The notes beneath the pieces are model-generated. The model did not search any database. It was not told where the DNA came from and saw only the letters and a program-made list of their open reading frames with translations. A stretch of DNA of 64,000 bases from Cinclus cinclus (lineage: Eukaryota; Chordata; Aves; Passeriformes; Cinclidae): contig NC_085071.1 of NCBI RefSeq assembly GCF_963662255.1, positions 4,969,035 to 5,033,034 of the forward strand. Reading direction: 5' to 3'. Of this stretch, positions 13,168 through 31,929 are shown piece by piece (positions within the stretch are counted from its first letter, which is position 1; each line of letters opens with the position of its first letter). A program made the position numbers and the translations under genes.

Positions 13168-13420
13168 CAGGAAAATGAAACCACAAGCACCAGAGGCTTG
13201 TGTCCAAAAAGGAGACAGAGGAGTCTTGTAACTTTATTGGAATAAAGGGAGAGGCCATGGACCATTCCCCTGGGGTCTCTCAGATTTTTGGAGGATGCAG
13301 CCTCCCTTTTTATCCAAATTTCTCTCTCTCTTTCCCCATGGGCCGATGTACTTGAGAGGCACAGACTTCCCAGGACAGCTGATACCTGAGATTCCCCTCT
13401 CATGTACATCCCTCCCTACC
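13168..13420. mobile_element. LTR-like interspersed repeat, copy 1
   Basis: Shares with copies at 20348 and 33236: gtcaggaaaatgaa, TTGTGTCCAAAAAGGAG, GGAATAAAGGGAGAGGCC, CCTTTTTATCC and CCTCTCTCTTTCCCC. The internal AATAAA and the terminal TG/CA pattern suggest a solo LTR of an endogenous retrovirus, but no coding part is present and the family is not recognised. This copy is shorter at its right end. Confidence 0.55.
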
Positions 13421-20340
<6,920 letters not shown>

Positions 20341-20347
20341 AGGTGGT

Positions 20348-20832
20348 GTCAGGAAAATGAATGCACAAACACCAGGGGTTTGTGTCCAAAAAGGAGCCAG
20401 AGGTGTCCTGTAACTTTACTGGAATAAAGGGAGAGGCCGTGGGCCATTCCCATGGGATATCTCAGATTTTTGGAGGATTCACCTCCCTTTTTATCCCATG
20501 TTCCCTCTCTCTTTCCTTTCCCCATTGCCTGAGGTACTTGAGACTTCCCAGAACTCCTGGTACCTGGGATTCCCCTCTGCTGTACAACCCTCCCTTTTCA
20601 TTTTTAATTCTTACAGAATTCATGTTTTTTTTTCCCCATTGCTTCTTTCATCTCTCAAGATCCAATTTCATTTATCAGCAAACCTACAGTTTGTTTGGAA
20701 AGGCAAATATCTTCTTCCATTCATCCATCAATGGAATCCTTCCCATTGTTTTATTTATCTCTCAGTCCTGGTTTTATCTCCCAGCAGACCCACAAGTTGT
20801 TTGGAAATTCAAATCCATCATTCCTCTCAGTG
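20348..20832. mobile_element. LTR-like interspersed repeat, copy 2
   Basis: Begins tgtcaggaaaatgaatgcac, then ggaataaagggagaggccgt. It continues through atttatcagcaaacctacag, with a second, partly duplicated block near 20750-20830. Copy 3 aligns along most of this length. It is probably a solo LTR; no gene is present. Confidence 0.6.
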
Positions 20833-20904
20833 GGGTCTCCAGGCTGGGAGGTGAGATGGGAAGCAGGGCAGGACCTTCCCTGTTCTCCTTTGGGCCATCC
20901 AGGT

Positions 20905-21005
20905 GTGACCCAGGGTGTGGAATGCTCCTGTTCCGGTGGGAACAAGGGGATCTTTGAGATCCCTTCCAACCCAGTCCACTCTGGGATTCTGGGATTCTCT
21001 GGCAT
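20905..21005 (+). mobile_element. CR1-type 3' tail
   Basis: Reads GGGATCTTTGAGATCCCTTC, caacccagtccactctggga and a terminal ttctgggattct repeat. Confidence 0.6.
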
Positions 21006-22109
21006 CCTCACCCCCAGACTTCTTCCTGTCTTCCAAACTTGGGGTTCTCTTCCTTTCACTTTGTCCCCGAGAGATCTGGCAGGATTAATGCAGTTCCTTC
21101 CTCTAAATCTGTGGAAAAGAAGAAAATCCCCCAGAGCAGCTCAAGTCCTTCTAGGACCTGACACAGATCCTGTGTGTCAGGACCTGCTGGAGCTGGGAAT
21201 TCCTGATGCTGAGGCTGTTGGGAATTGCTGCAGATTGTCCCTGGTTTGTGGCACCTGCTGAGACCCCAAAACCTGTCAGACTGAGCAGCCAGACCACCTC
21301 AAAATGTGTCTCTGACAGAGAACTGTTCCGGAGTTTCAGATGTTTCTGACTGGAAAATCTAGGTGGGAAATTTACTTTTGGGATGGAGATGGTTGTTCTA
21401 ATAACGAGGCTCTGCAGATCTTTTATATCCATGTTGTGTTTTGTGTGGGTGGGAGGGACTGGGATTTTTGTTGGGAATTGTGCTGCTGTTGCTGCTTTAT
21501 CCTGGTGTCGTGGGCTTCAGATCACAAAACGCTCCGAGCCTTTTTGGGTTTATTTTAGGAAAGTTGCATCAGCTGTCACATTGCCCCAGTGCCTCCCACT
21601 CCTTGAGCTTTCCCTTGTCATTCCCCCTGGGAGTTGGTTTCTGCTCCTTGGTTTTCTGCTGATAATCCCATGCTGAGGGAATGCAGTGGGAGAAGCAGGG
21701 CCAAATCCATGGAGTTTATTCCTGTCTGAGTTCAGTTCCTCCCCCTCAGTGCCTCGTCTTCGTTTTGCCTCTCCAGCCTGGGGCACTGCATTTTCCTCCC
21801 CTTGCACAAGATCTTTTCTTCTCCTCTGTTTTTTCACTTCATTTGTGTAGAATCCTGAGGTTCCCTGCAAGAGGAACCTGTCCCAGCACGTGCATGTGAA
21901 TTATTGCACACGCTTCCAGCACAGCTGTGCCAGATGTGAAGGCAGCACAGGCGCCTCACTGTGCTCCAGATGTTGGGCAAGGGGTGAAAACAAAGGCAAC
22001 CATGCACCAGGTGAGCCTGGGAGAACCAAGAACCTTGGAATTCCAGGTTCTTCTGGTTGAATTGATGGCTTTTTTTTCTGGAGCTGTGCCCAGGGGATAC
22101 GCCGGGGCT

Positions 22110-22920
22110 GTCGGCACTTCCTGGAGCAGCATTTCTGAAATTCTCTCTTTGTTTCTCTTCCTGACACCTTTTGGGGCCATCAACCCTTCCTGGAGCAACA
22201 TTTCTGAAATTCTCTTGTTCCTGTGTTCCTGAGATCCCTTGGATCCACCATCCCTTCCTGGAGCTGCATTCCTGAAGTTCTCTTTCATTTCCATGTTCCT
22301 GAGACCCCCTTGGAGCTGTCATCCCTTTCTGGAACAGCATTTTTGAGGTTCTCTCTTGTTTCTCTCTCATTTCCATATTCCTGAGACCCCCTTGGATCCA
22401 CCATTCCTTTCTAGAGCAGCATTCCAGAAATTTTCTTTCATTTCCATATTCCTGAGACCCCCTTGGATCCACCATTCCTTTCTAGAGCAGCATTCCTGAA
22501 ATTTTCTTTCATTTCCATATTCCTGAGACCCCCTTGGATCCACCATTCCTTTCTAGAGCAGTATTCCTGAAATTTTCTTTCATTTCCATGTTCCTGAGCC
22601 CCCTTGGAGCCAGCAGCCCTTTCTGGAGCAGCATTTTTGAGGTTCTCTCTGGTTTCCTGAGCCCCCTTAGATCCACCATCCCTTTCTAGAGCAGCATTCC
22701 TGAAATTTTCTTTCATTTCCATATTCCTAAGACCCCTTGGAGCCACCAGCCCTTTCTAGAGCAGCATTTCTGAAATTTTCTTTCATTTCCATATTCCTAA
22801 GACCCCTTGGAGCCACCAGCCCTTTCTGGAGCAGCATTTTTGAGATTCTCTCTGGTTTCCTGAGACCCCTTGGTGCTACCAGCCCTTTCTAGAGCAGCAT
22901 TCCTGAATTTCCCTCGTTTG
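22110..22920. repeat. 71-bp minisatellite
   Basis: About twelve copies of a ~71-bp unit with core ttctagagcagcattcctga, aattttctttcatttccata and ttcctgagacccccttgga. The left copies are more diverged. The long reading frames on the minus strand are repeat products. Confidence 0.88.
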
Positions 22921-25900
22921 CACGTTTTCTCATTTCCCTGTTCCTGCAGAGAGCTGAGTTCGGGGAGAAGATTTTTGAAGGAGCCATCAGCGTTTCAGCA
23001 GAGCTCCTCTCTCCCATCACCACGTGCAGCTGACCCTTCCCTCCCCATCACCTGAGCCTGTCTCTTAAGCGCTTCCCAAAAGTCATCAAAGCTCTGGGAT
23101 GCTCCAGGATTCCCTGTGGATGCCTCATCCTGTCCCTCTGACCAGCCCTTCTCCCTCCTGTGCTCTCAGAGCTGCTGGTTCTGGAGGTCACAGCTTCACA
23201 CGGAGCTGATGATGGGTGGTGAAAATCTCCTCGGTGTGGTGCTCCTAATGAACCAACCCCTTTTCTTTATATCAAAGCAGCTTCTGATCCCTCGGAGCTT
23301 TCAACTCCCAGTTTTCATCTCGGAGCTGCCTGTGAAGTCCGTGCAAGGGTTCTGGCTCCGGAGTGAGGATTCTGTGGTTTGGGATGAGTTCCTCATTCCT
23401 GTTTCTCCCTTGTGGGATAACCCTGCAGCATCCTGCAGACTTTTCCTGGCATCCCAGTGTGGGTGGGGGCCGAGGATGGTCCCTCTCTCTCCCCCCTGTG
23501 CCTCCCCAGCAGCTGCTGTTCCTCGCAGGGATTCTGAAAAGCAGATTGCCTCACGTTCTCATCTCACACTTGCCACTCTCCGGCAGAATTTTGCCAGGCT
23601 GTAATTGCTTTCATTTGCGAGTTGACAAGAATTATCCTGCCCTGGGCGTGCACGAGGCTGGAGTGTGTCTTGAAAGAATTTCTTTCATCACCACTTAAAA
23701 CCTAGAAAAATGGGAAACTTTCCCCGTGCAATAATTGGAGCTTCCTTATTGCAGGAACTCCTGGATCTTTGTCTGTGGTTTTCAGATATTTTTCTTCCAT
23801 AGGCAATGTTTTCCATAGGACTGGGAAACGTGGATGAAGTGTCTTTTGAAATCCCTATTTAAATGTTGGTTACATCTTCTTTGGAATCTTCAAAATTGAC
23901 TTCCTTATTTAATTCCATCGTTTTTAGTTGATGTGCTTCTAATTGGAAACAAATCCCACAAAGGTTTCAAATCCCTAAAACTTTGCTTTAGTGGGAAATG
24001 GTCTTCTGGCAAAATGCCCTTTACTCCTGGCAGGTGCACTCCCTGCAGAGAACATTCTGGAGAAGTTGGAACCAGAGCAGTTCCAATTCCTGGGAGCCCT
24101 GGTGGGGAACTTCCAGCCTTTGGAATTCCTGCCCTCCAGGCCTTATTTGAACATGGATTTCCTCTGGGAAGAGCAGGAATTTGTAGGTCAGGGATCCGTT
24201 TCTCCCGGCTGCAGCCCTGGATTCCAGGAATTCCAACCATCCTCGGTGCTGTTGGGAAGTTCAGGGTTTGGGAATTCTTTGGACAGAGAGGTTTGTGCTC
24301 CCACATTGTCCCAGAGCTCCTGGCACTGCAGAAATAACTGGGAATGTTGGAAGGAAGGGTGGGATATGGAACAGCTCCATAATTTGTGAATGTCCCTGGA
24401 GGGAAGGGAAGGTTTGAGCTCCTTCCTGGCAGAACCCACTTCTCCCTGCTCCTGCCTCCATTCCTTCTCCTGGGAAGCATCTGCTTCCCAAATCCTGCCC
24501 TGGCACACGGCAGGGACAGAGAAACTCCTGTGACAAAGGCCCCTTCACTTCCATCCAATCCAACAGCATCAGATCCCATTCCCACTCTCCCCCCCAGTCT
24601 TTCTTTTCCATGCATTAACACAATGAATTCCATTTGCTGCCTAGTGGAAAGCTTTTAATGAATATTCAGACTAGGAAGGAGATGCTTTTAGGCTGAAAAC
24701 GACCCTGATAATGGTTGAATTGCCCTTTTTATCCCAATTTGTCCCTTCTTTGTTGTTTGGTCACCTCAGAGGCAAAGATCCCCATGGAAGGGTCACTGCT
24801 GTGTGCTCCTGAATCCGGAGGGATAAGGGGCAGGGAAGCCTCTGGTAGTGGAGGGGGGAAAAAAAATATCCCTGAAGGTCATTAATTCTTAATTTCTTTC
24901 TCTGTTTGTCCTGCAAACACACGTTGGAAGTGTAAAAAAAAAAAAAAAAAAAGGTTTTTGCAAGAAGCCTCAATATCTGTAATCTAAAAAGAGGTTGTTT
25001 TTTTTTTTGAGACTGAGACTGAGTATGACACGCCTGGCTGGAAGCTGAGAAAAATATTGGAACCTCCTTCAGGATGTGACCCAAAATACAGACTGTAAAG
25101 CAGTGAATAATACCCAGATTTGGCAGGGAGAGGAGGCTTTAAGTAAGTGCAGATGATGTTTCGGGTTGTAAAAAGGCGGATATTCGGGATTCTCTTTAAA
25201 ACACTGTCATAGCAGAACACTGATTTCTCCCAGCTGAAGCGAGGATTTGGACAAGGATTTGGTGGGGAAGATCAGTGCCTTCACTGCGAGGTGCTCCAGG
25301 AGCTGTCTGCGCGTTTTCTCGTGTTCCGACACCAATTCCTGTCAGTGCTGCGGCTGTGCCTGTGCAGGGAGGTCTCCCTTTGCTCAGGGATCCAGGGAGC
25401 TGCGTTCTGGTGTCAGGATGTGTCTGCCAGAGCTGATAACTCCCGTGTTCTACACCCTGCCTTATCTGCAGCTTCAAAGGGAGCAGCGCAGACACCTCGG
25501 CTGCTTTCAAAGCCCTCTCCCTGCTGGGCTTTCTCCAGGCCCCACTCAGGGATGTTTTTCTGCTATTTACAAGTTGTTTCAAGGATGGAATCACTTTGTT
25601 TTCAGATGTCAGCTGCCTCACAAAATCTGGTTTAAATGCTCTTTGCCTGCTGGCTTTTCCCTGGCTGGGTTTGCTTCATGTGCCCCATCCCTGGGCTGGC
25701 TTTCCATCACTCCCTGGAGCTGGGAATCACCACTGATGGGTCCATTCCGTGCTGAATTCATCCCTCTGTCGTTAATACGGTATTTTGGGGGATGTCTGGG
25801 CGTCAGGGGACGAAAATGTCAGCGTTTCAAAGAGTAGGGAAACACCAACATGTGTTGGGGCAGTTGCTCTTGAGAGGGCAGAGGGAACAAAGTGTGGCCA

Positions 25901-27039
25901 CAGCATGGAAAAACTCTTGCAGTTAGGAATTGGAATTGTGTTTTCAGAGCTGACATTTGTTAATCTCGATGTGTTTTCAGAGCTGGGCTGTTGTATCTGT
26001 TACTGCTGGGTGTTTTCACAGTACTCTCTTGTATTCGTTCATTTTGACATCTCCATGAGTATCTGGGATCTCTGTGTCCTGACACATCTGGAGTACAACC
26101 CCATATATATCTATTTCTAATGTAGCCAAACTTCTCCATTTTCCAGCTCTAGTCCAGGCCTGGGGGCCTCTTGTCCCAGCCCTGCAGTTAACATAGCAAA
26201 AATTACCCCTTGTTCCTGTTGTTTGCCTTGCTGCTGCTGCTGCTTTAAAATCCAGAGATGTCCTGGCAGGGATCGGGGGGTGAGGAGGGACGTGCAGGGT
26301 CTGTTTTATATTCTGGATCCATGAGCTGCTCACCTGGGAGCTGCTGGATTCCTGAAGGGAGAGGGAGTTGCCTTAACAGCACTTTGGGATTGGTCACTGC
26401 AGCCTCACCTGAGCAGGGTCAGGTGTGAGGGGTGAAACCCCAGCTGAGCATCCTCGGGACAGGGGAACATTTTCCTTTCCAGGGCTCGAAGTTTCCTTAA
26501 GGAATGGATCCAGAAGCTGGCTCTGGGAATGGGCTGTCAGGCAGGAACAGGAGGGGTTTCTGTGATAATCACGAATTCCACAAGCTCCCAAATCCAGAGT
26601 TTTCCTGCTTGCCCTGGGAGCTGCCACCACTGCCGGCTCTTGGCTTGTGGACATTTTTGTGTCCCGGACTGAAATCTGGTCCCATCAGCTGTTAAAAGCA
26701 GGCACTTGAGTGAGTATCTGAGCTCAGGTCAGGCTGCCCAAAGCACAGATGGAGCAGATCCTGGGGCTGGATCCAGGGAATTGCTGAGTTTTTGCTCCTT
26801 GGCACAGTTGTGTTCTGTCCTGGCAGGTCGGGATCTCTTCAGCTTCTGCTGTGCTTGGCTCTGGCACTTTTGGCTTTTTCACAGCAGGGATGGGTTGGGT
26901 TTTGCCTTCCAGGGACCTTTCTGGTGGCTGGGATTGGAGTGGGGATCAGGAAGCTGTGCAGGGCACCAGTAAATATTGGAGGATTAGGAATAAACAAAAC
27001 GCTGTTGACAATTCATGTCCAAAGATTGCTTTACTGGCT
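22921..27039. other. intronic sequence, no gene seen
   Basis: A short poly(A) run lies at about 24934-24952. No convincing element or exon was found on either strand. Confidence 0.45.
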
Positions 27040-27290
27040 GGAATTCCCACAGAATCCTGGAGGGGTTTGAGTTGGAAGGGACCTTAAATCCCATCCCATC
27101 CCATCCCATCCCATCCCATCCCATCCCATCCCATCCCATCCCATCCCATCCCATCCCATCCCACCCCTGCCATGGCAGGGACACCTCCCACTGTCCCAGG
27201 CTGCTCCAAGCCCCATCCAGCCTGGCCTGAGACACTTCCAGAGATCCAGGGGCAGCCACAGCTGCTCTGGAAAACGCAATAAACTGTTAC
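27040..27290 (-). mobile_element. CR1-type 3' end split by a CATCC expansion
   Basis: Plus strand reads GGGGTTTGAGTTGGAAGGGA then ccttaaatcc. After the pentamer array it resumes with CCCTGCCATGGCAGGGACAC, GTCCCAGGCTGCTCCAAGCC and GGATCCAGGGGCAGCCACAG. This is a reversed CR1 tail with a microsatellite inside. Confidence 0.7.
27088..27163. repeat. CATCC microsatellite within CR1
   Basis: About fifteen perfect ccatc units lie at the place where related CR1 copies have a single catcca. Confidence 0.95.
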
Positions 27291-28026
27291 AAAACCTGAA
27301 AACTTGATCAGCCCTTTCTACACTTTTAAAACAGCCCCCATTCCTTTGATAATTCCCAGGTGGAGCACAGGGGGAATGCCCATCTCTTCCTGCTCTCCTT
27401 TAGCCCTTTGTCTTTCTCCCACTCTTTCTAAATTAATTTTATAATCATCCTTTAAATGATGGAGCAGCTCAAATTAGCTCTTTTAGCCAGAATTACCTGC
27501 ATTAAAGATCTGCCTTAAAAAGAAAGGCATAAAGGTAATTAATAGCTTCAATTATTGTAATGTGGCTTAGCTTGTGCTTTTCTCTTCGAAAAACCTGGTT
27601 TTGATAAGTCAGCTGTTCTTAAAAGGGGGAAAAAATAACAGAAGTGCTTCAGGCTGGAAGTTGGCATGAAGGAATTTGGAAATCAGGTTGTTCCCTGCGT
27701 AATGTCAGAGAATAAATTACCCCCATTGATCCTGGAGCAGTGCCCTGTGCTCCAAACAGCCTGGTGGGAAGGGGAGTGCTCAGAGAGGATTTGGGGTTTT
27801 TCTTGCCCAGTCACAGATGCTTTGTGTGAGTTTAAAAACCAAAGGATATTTGTTCAAAGCCACACTGGAATTTGTGGAGCCTGGAAGTGAATCAAAGGCA
27901 AGGAGAAACGAAAGGGAAATCTTGAAAGAGGTTTGGAAGCTGCTCTGTGATGGGTGAGGCGGAGGCCGGAGGTGGCAGAGCTGATTTAGGAGAGTGGGGC
28001 AGGACTGGGCTGCTGGGACAGGGAAC

Positions 28027-28905
28027 AGAAGCTGCTCCCAGCTCCCCCAGCCCCCAGCCCCCAGCTCCCAGCTCCCCCAGCTCCCCCAGCCCCCAGCTCC
28101 CCCAGCTCCCCCAGCCCCCAGCTCCCCCAGCCCCCAGCTCCCCCAGCTCCCCCAGCCCCCAGCTCCCCCAGCTCCCCCAGCCCCCAGCTCCCCCAGCCCC
28201 CAGCTCCCCCAGCCCCCAGCTCCCCCAGCTCCCCCAGCTCCCCCAGCCCCCAGCTCCCCCAGCTCCCCCAGCTCCCCCAGCTCCCCCAGCTCCCCCAGCT
28301 CCCCCAGCTCCCCCAGCCCCCAGCTCCCCCAGCTCCCCCAGCTCCCCCAGCTCCCCCAGCCCCCAGCTCCCCCAGCTCCCCCAGCTCCCCCAGCTCCCCC
28401 AGCCCCCAGCTCCCCCAGCCCCCAGCTCCCCCAGCTCCCCCAGCCCCCAGCTCCCCCAGCTCCCCCAGCCCCCAGCTCCCCCAGCTCCCCCAGCTCCCCC
28501 AGCCCCCAGCTCCCCCAGCTCCCCCAGCCCCCAGCTCCCCCAGCTCCCAGCTCCCCCAGCTCCCCCAGCCCCCAGCCCCCAGCTCCCCCAGCCCCCAGCT
28601 CCCCCAGCTCCCCCAGCTCCCCCAGCTCCCCCAGCTCCCCCAGCTCCCAGCTCCCCCAGCCCCCAGCTCCCCCAGCCCCCAGCCCCCAGCTCCCCCAGCT
28701 CCCCCAGCTCCCCCAGCTCCCCCAGCTCCCAGCTCCCCCAGCTCCCAGCTCCCCCAGCCCCCAGCTCCCCCAGCTCCCCCAGCCCCCAGCTCCCCCAGCT
28801 CCCCCAGCTCCCCCAGCCCCCAGCCCCCAGCTCCCCCAGCCCCCAGCCCCCAGCTCCCCCAGCTCCCCCAGCTCCCCCAGCCCCCAGCCCCCAGCTCCAG
28901 CTCCA
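28027..28905. repeat. C-rich AGCTCCCCC/AGCCCCC array
   Basis: About 880 bp of 9-bp (agctccccc) and 7-bp (agccccc, agctccc) units. The minus strand has a run of five G about every 7-9 bases, a strong G-quadruplex pattern. Pro/Ser-rich and Gly/Ala-rich reading frames follow from the repeat. Confidence 0.95.
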
Positions 28906-28984
28906 GCTCTTGGAATGGACCAGAGGGGACTGGGGGTACTCAGAGGTCTCTGCTGCGCCTTTGGATTTCCTGCTGCTGCTGCTG

Positions 28985-29395
28985 GGCACGTGGGTGCTGT
29001 GCCCAGGTGTGTGCTGTGTTCTGTACCCGGGTGTGTTCTGACCCAGCTGTGTTCTGTACCCAGGTGTGTGCTGTGCCCTGAACCCAGGTGTGTGCTGTGC
29101 CCAGGTGTGTGCTGTGTTCTGTACCCAGCTGTGTTCTGTACCCAGCTGTGTTCTGTGCCCAGGTGTGTTCTGTACCCAGGTGTGTGCTGTGTTCTGTACC
29201 CAGGTGTGTTCTGACCCAGCTGTGTTCTGTACCCAGGTGTGTGCTGTACCCAGGTGTGTGCTGTGTTCTGTACCCAGGTGTGTTCTGACCCAGCTGTGTT
29301 CGGTACCCAGGTGTGTGCTGTGCCCAGCTGTGTTCTGTACCCAGGTGTGTTCTGACCCAGCTGTGTTCTGTACCCAGGTGTGCGCTATGCCCACG
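28985..29395. repeat. 17-bp minisatellite
   Basis: Repeated tgtgttctgtacccagg and tgtgtgctgtgcccagc units, 17 bp each, with an occasional shorter ttctgacccagc variant. Contains many AGGTGTG motifs. Confidence 0.88.
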
Positions 29396-31925
29396 TGGGT
29401 GCCCACACCTGCTGCTGGTGCTGCCAGTTGTGCTGTCCCAGTTCAAACTGGAACATTCCCAGTGAAACCTCCCTGGCCTTTGCATCGTGAGCAGTTCCTG
29501 GATCCCTGTTCCCGCCCAGGCCAGCCCTGGGATTTGGGAATGTTCCCTGATTGTTCCCGAATCCCTGGTTCCCTGGGTGGGAGCTGTGCTTGGGAAGGGG
29601 CTCCTGCTCCAGGAGTCCCCCTGGGCTGGGCAGCTCTCTCCCACCTGTTTGATCTGCACAGGCTGAGGCAAGCTCAGGAAAAATCTGCTGCTCTTCCAAA
29701 ACTCTGATATTTCACGCTCTGATTTGAGCCTCGTCTCCAGCTAAAGAGAGAAAAACCTCCTGAGTCTGATGGCTGCACTTGATCATCGTAAAAGTTTTTA
29801 CCAGCCTTACAATTGCATGATCTGTGTTGCCACATTCCCTCAAAAACCCGTTTAAAAGCAGAAATGTTGGAGCAGGAGGGGCTGTGCTCAATATCTGTCC
29901 CGTCCCCCCCCCCCCCCCAGAAGCTCAAAAGCAGAAAAATCTCAGAGATTGGCATTTAGAACATTCTGTCATTGATTATTTTTTTCTCTCAGGCTTTTAA
30001 GGAACGATAGCTTTTTAGCCTGAAATTAATATATCGGAATTTTTGTGGGCAGAATAAAACCCTCATTAAATTTTGCAATGTATCAAACAGCTTGCAATTA
30101 AAATTCATTTTGAAGCGAGTTAGCAGAAGTTTTGTTAATGTTTAACATCTTTATGGGTGTCATTCTTTGTAAATTTGGACTAATTGAGTCCAAAGGGACA
30201 AACTCACGGATTCTGCATTTGCTGTGGATGCCAGGCCTTGCTTTGCTTTTGGCATTTTTCCCCTTCTTTCATGCAAGTTCTGATTCTAGCAAGTTGCCAG
30301 GAAAGTAACTTATTTTGCTTTTTCTGCCAAACTGCCAAGAATCCATCTTCCTAAATCTCGGAAAGACTGCAGCAAATCTCTGGGAAAGACCAGCAAGGCT
30401 CTAGTGACTCCAAGGTGTTTCCTGGTGGGAAGTTCAGGAGAGTCCAAAAGGGATTTTTTAGGTTTTCCTTCTAAAAATGTTGTTCAGAACAAGGTGCTCA
30501 GGGGATGTAAAAGCCTTGGCTGGGGTCCTGGCTGTATCCTGAAGCTTGGAAGTTTCCTTGACTGGCACATAAACCAGACTGAAACATTTGGAATTGTGAA
30601 TTTTCATGTTTCTCACTCCCCTTGAATATTTTCCCTTTGATCCCAAAGCAGTTTTTAGGGAGCAGTAAAAGCAGTGGGAAATATTTCAGGGTGTGTGGAA
30701 TCCAAGAGCAGAACCTGACAGGTCAGAGCTTTGAAATTCCCCTGGACTTGCAGGTGAGGAGGGGCCAGAGTTTGCAGAGTTGGTGCTTTGAAGACTCTTC
30801 CCAGCAAAGCTGGATTGAATCCAAATTTAATCCAACCCAGGGAAAAAATTGTGGAGCAGGCTGTGCCCGGGCTGCACTCCTCAAACACCATCAGCAACAG
30901 AACAGGCTCTTAATGGCACTTTATTGATTGAAAAGGGAGACAGTTGAGTTCATCTGGATAATTCTGGGAATTTCCTGGCAGATTTGGCTGCTCTGAGGCT
31001 CCACCAGACTTTGATTTAAAGGCAGCAGCACAAATGAAGTTGTCACTGCGCCGGGCTGCTCTCACCTGCAGGTTCTTGTCAGGTGCCCTGGCTTGAGTTG
31101 AGCAGGGAGATCCTGAAAAAAGGATGCTCAGATCCTCCTAGAACATGTGGAACTGCACAGAATTCCAGGCTGGCTGCAGCTCGGGGTGCTGCTGACTGTC
31201 CTGCCTGGTTCAGGACCTCAGGGCTCTGCCAGCTCCATGGAATCTCTCCTGCCCTGGGGCAGGACGTGTCGTTTCTCTCTGAACTGGACAAGATTTTTCT
31301 CCTTTCCGCCCTTTTTGCAGGCTGGGAATGTTCCTCTGGTACCTCCCAGAGGTTTGTGCTGCGTGCAGGGCTCTGTCCCACCTCCCACATCATTCATGAA
31401 GACACAGAACATCACTGGCCCCATGTTGTGAAGGTGGATTTCTTCTTTCCCAGCAGAAAGTGGACTCGGTGTTCTCTGCCTTTCTCAGAATTCTGCTTCA
31501 CTTCCGACTGGAGAACATTTCAGGATTTTTTTATCGGATCAGACCCATGGAAATAGGGAATGATAGGCCAGTGAGCAGTGACACAACTCACATCAGCTGA
31601 GTGGAGACGGTGCAGATTGATCTCTGAGGAGCTGGGAGAGGAAGAGAAGCTCAGGGCAGGAAAGGGCAGACAGAAAGCAGCTTTAAAAAGCAGGAAATAA
31701 TAAAGCAGAACCACTGGCAGCACTCAAGAATTTTTGCAGTTGGAAAGACTTCATGTTGTGTTAAGGTCACCCACAGAGGCTTCTTAAAAAGGACATTTGG
31801 ACATTTTGCCCTGGTGCAGTTCTTGTTCTGCCGCCTTGGCAGCTCAGATCTGTGCTCTCAGGTGTTGAGAGCTCTTCATCCTCCCGGGAGAGCCATGGGG
31901 CAGCGAGGGATGGAGCAGGCCTGGC
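29396..31925. other. intronic sequence, no gene seen
   Basis: A poly(C) tract lies at about 29906-29920. No element or coding sequence was supported, although 31380-31430 (tcattcatgaagacacagaa) resembles an old retroposon. Confidence 0.4.
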
Positions 31926-31929
31926 CCTG

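Noticed and set aside
27892..29406. Pro/Ser-rich and Gly/Ala-rich open frames of 360-500 residues
   Set aside because: Products of the AGCTCCCCC and 17-bp arrays, with no start context, splice sites or conserved domain.
31380..31430. Possible old retroposon coding fragment
   Set aside because: Only a short stretch resembles a CR1/L3-type sequence, too little to support a call.
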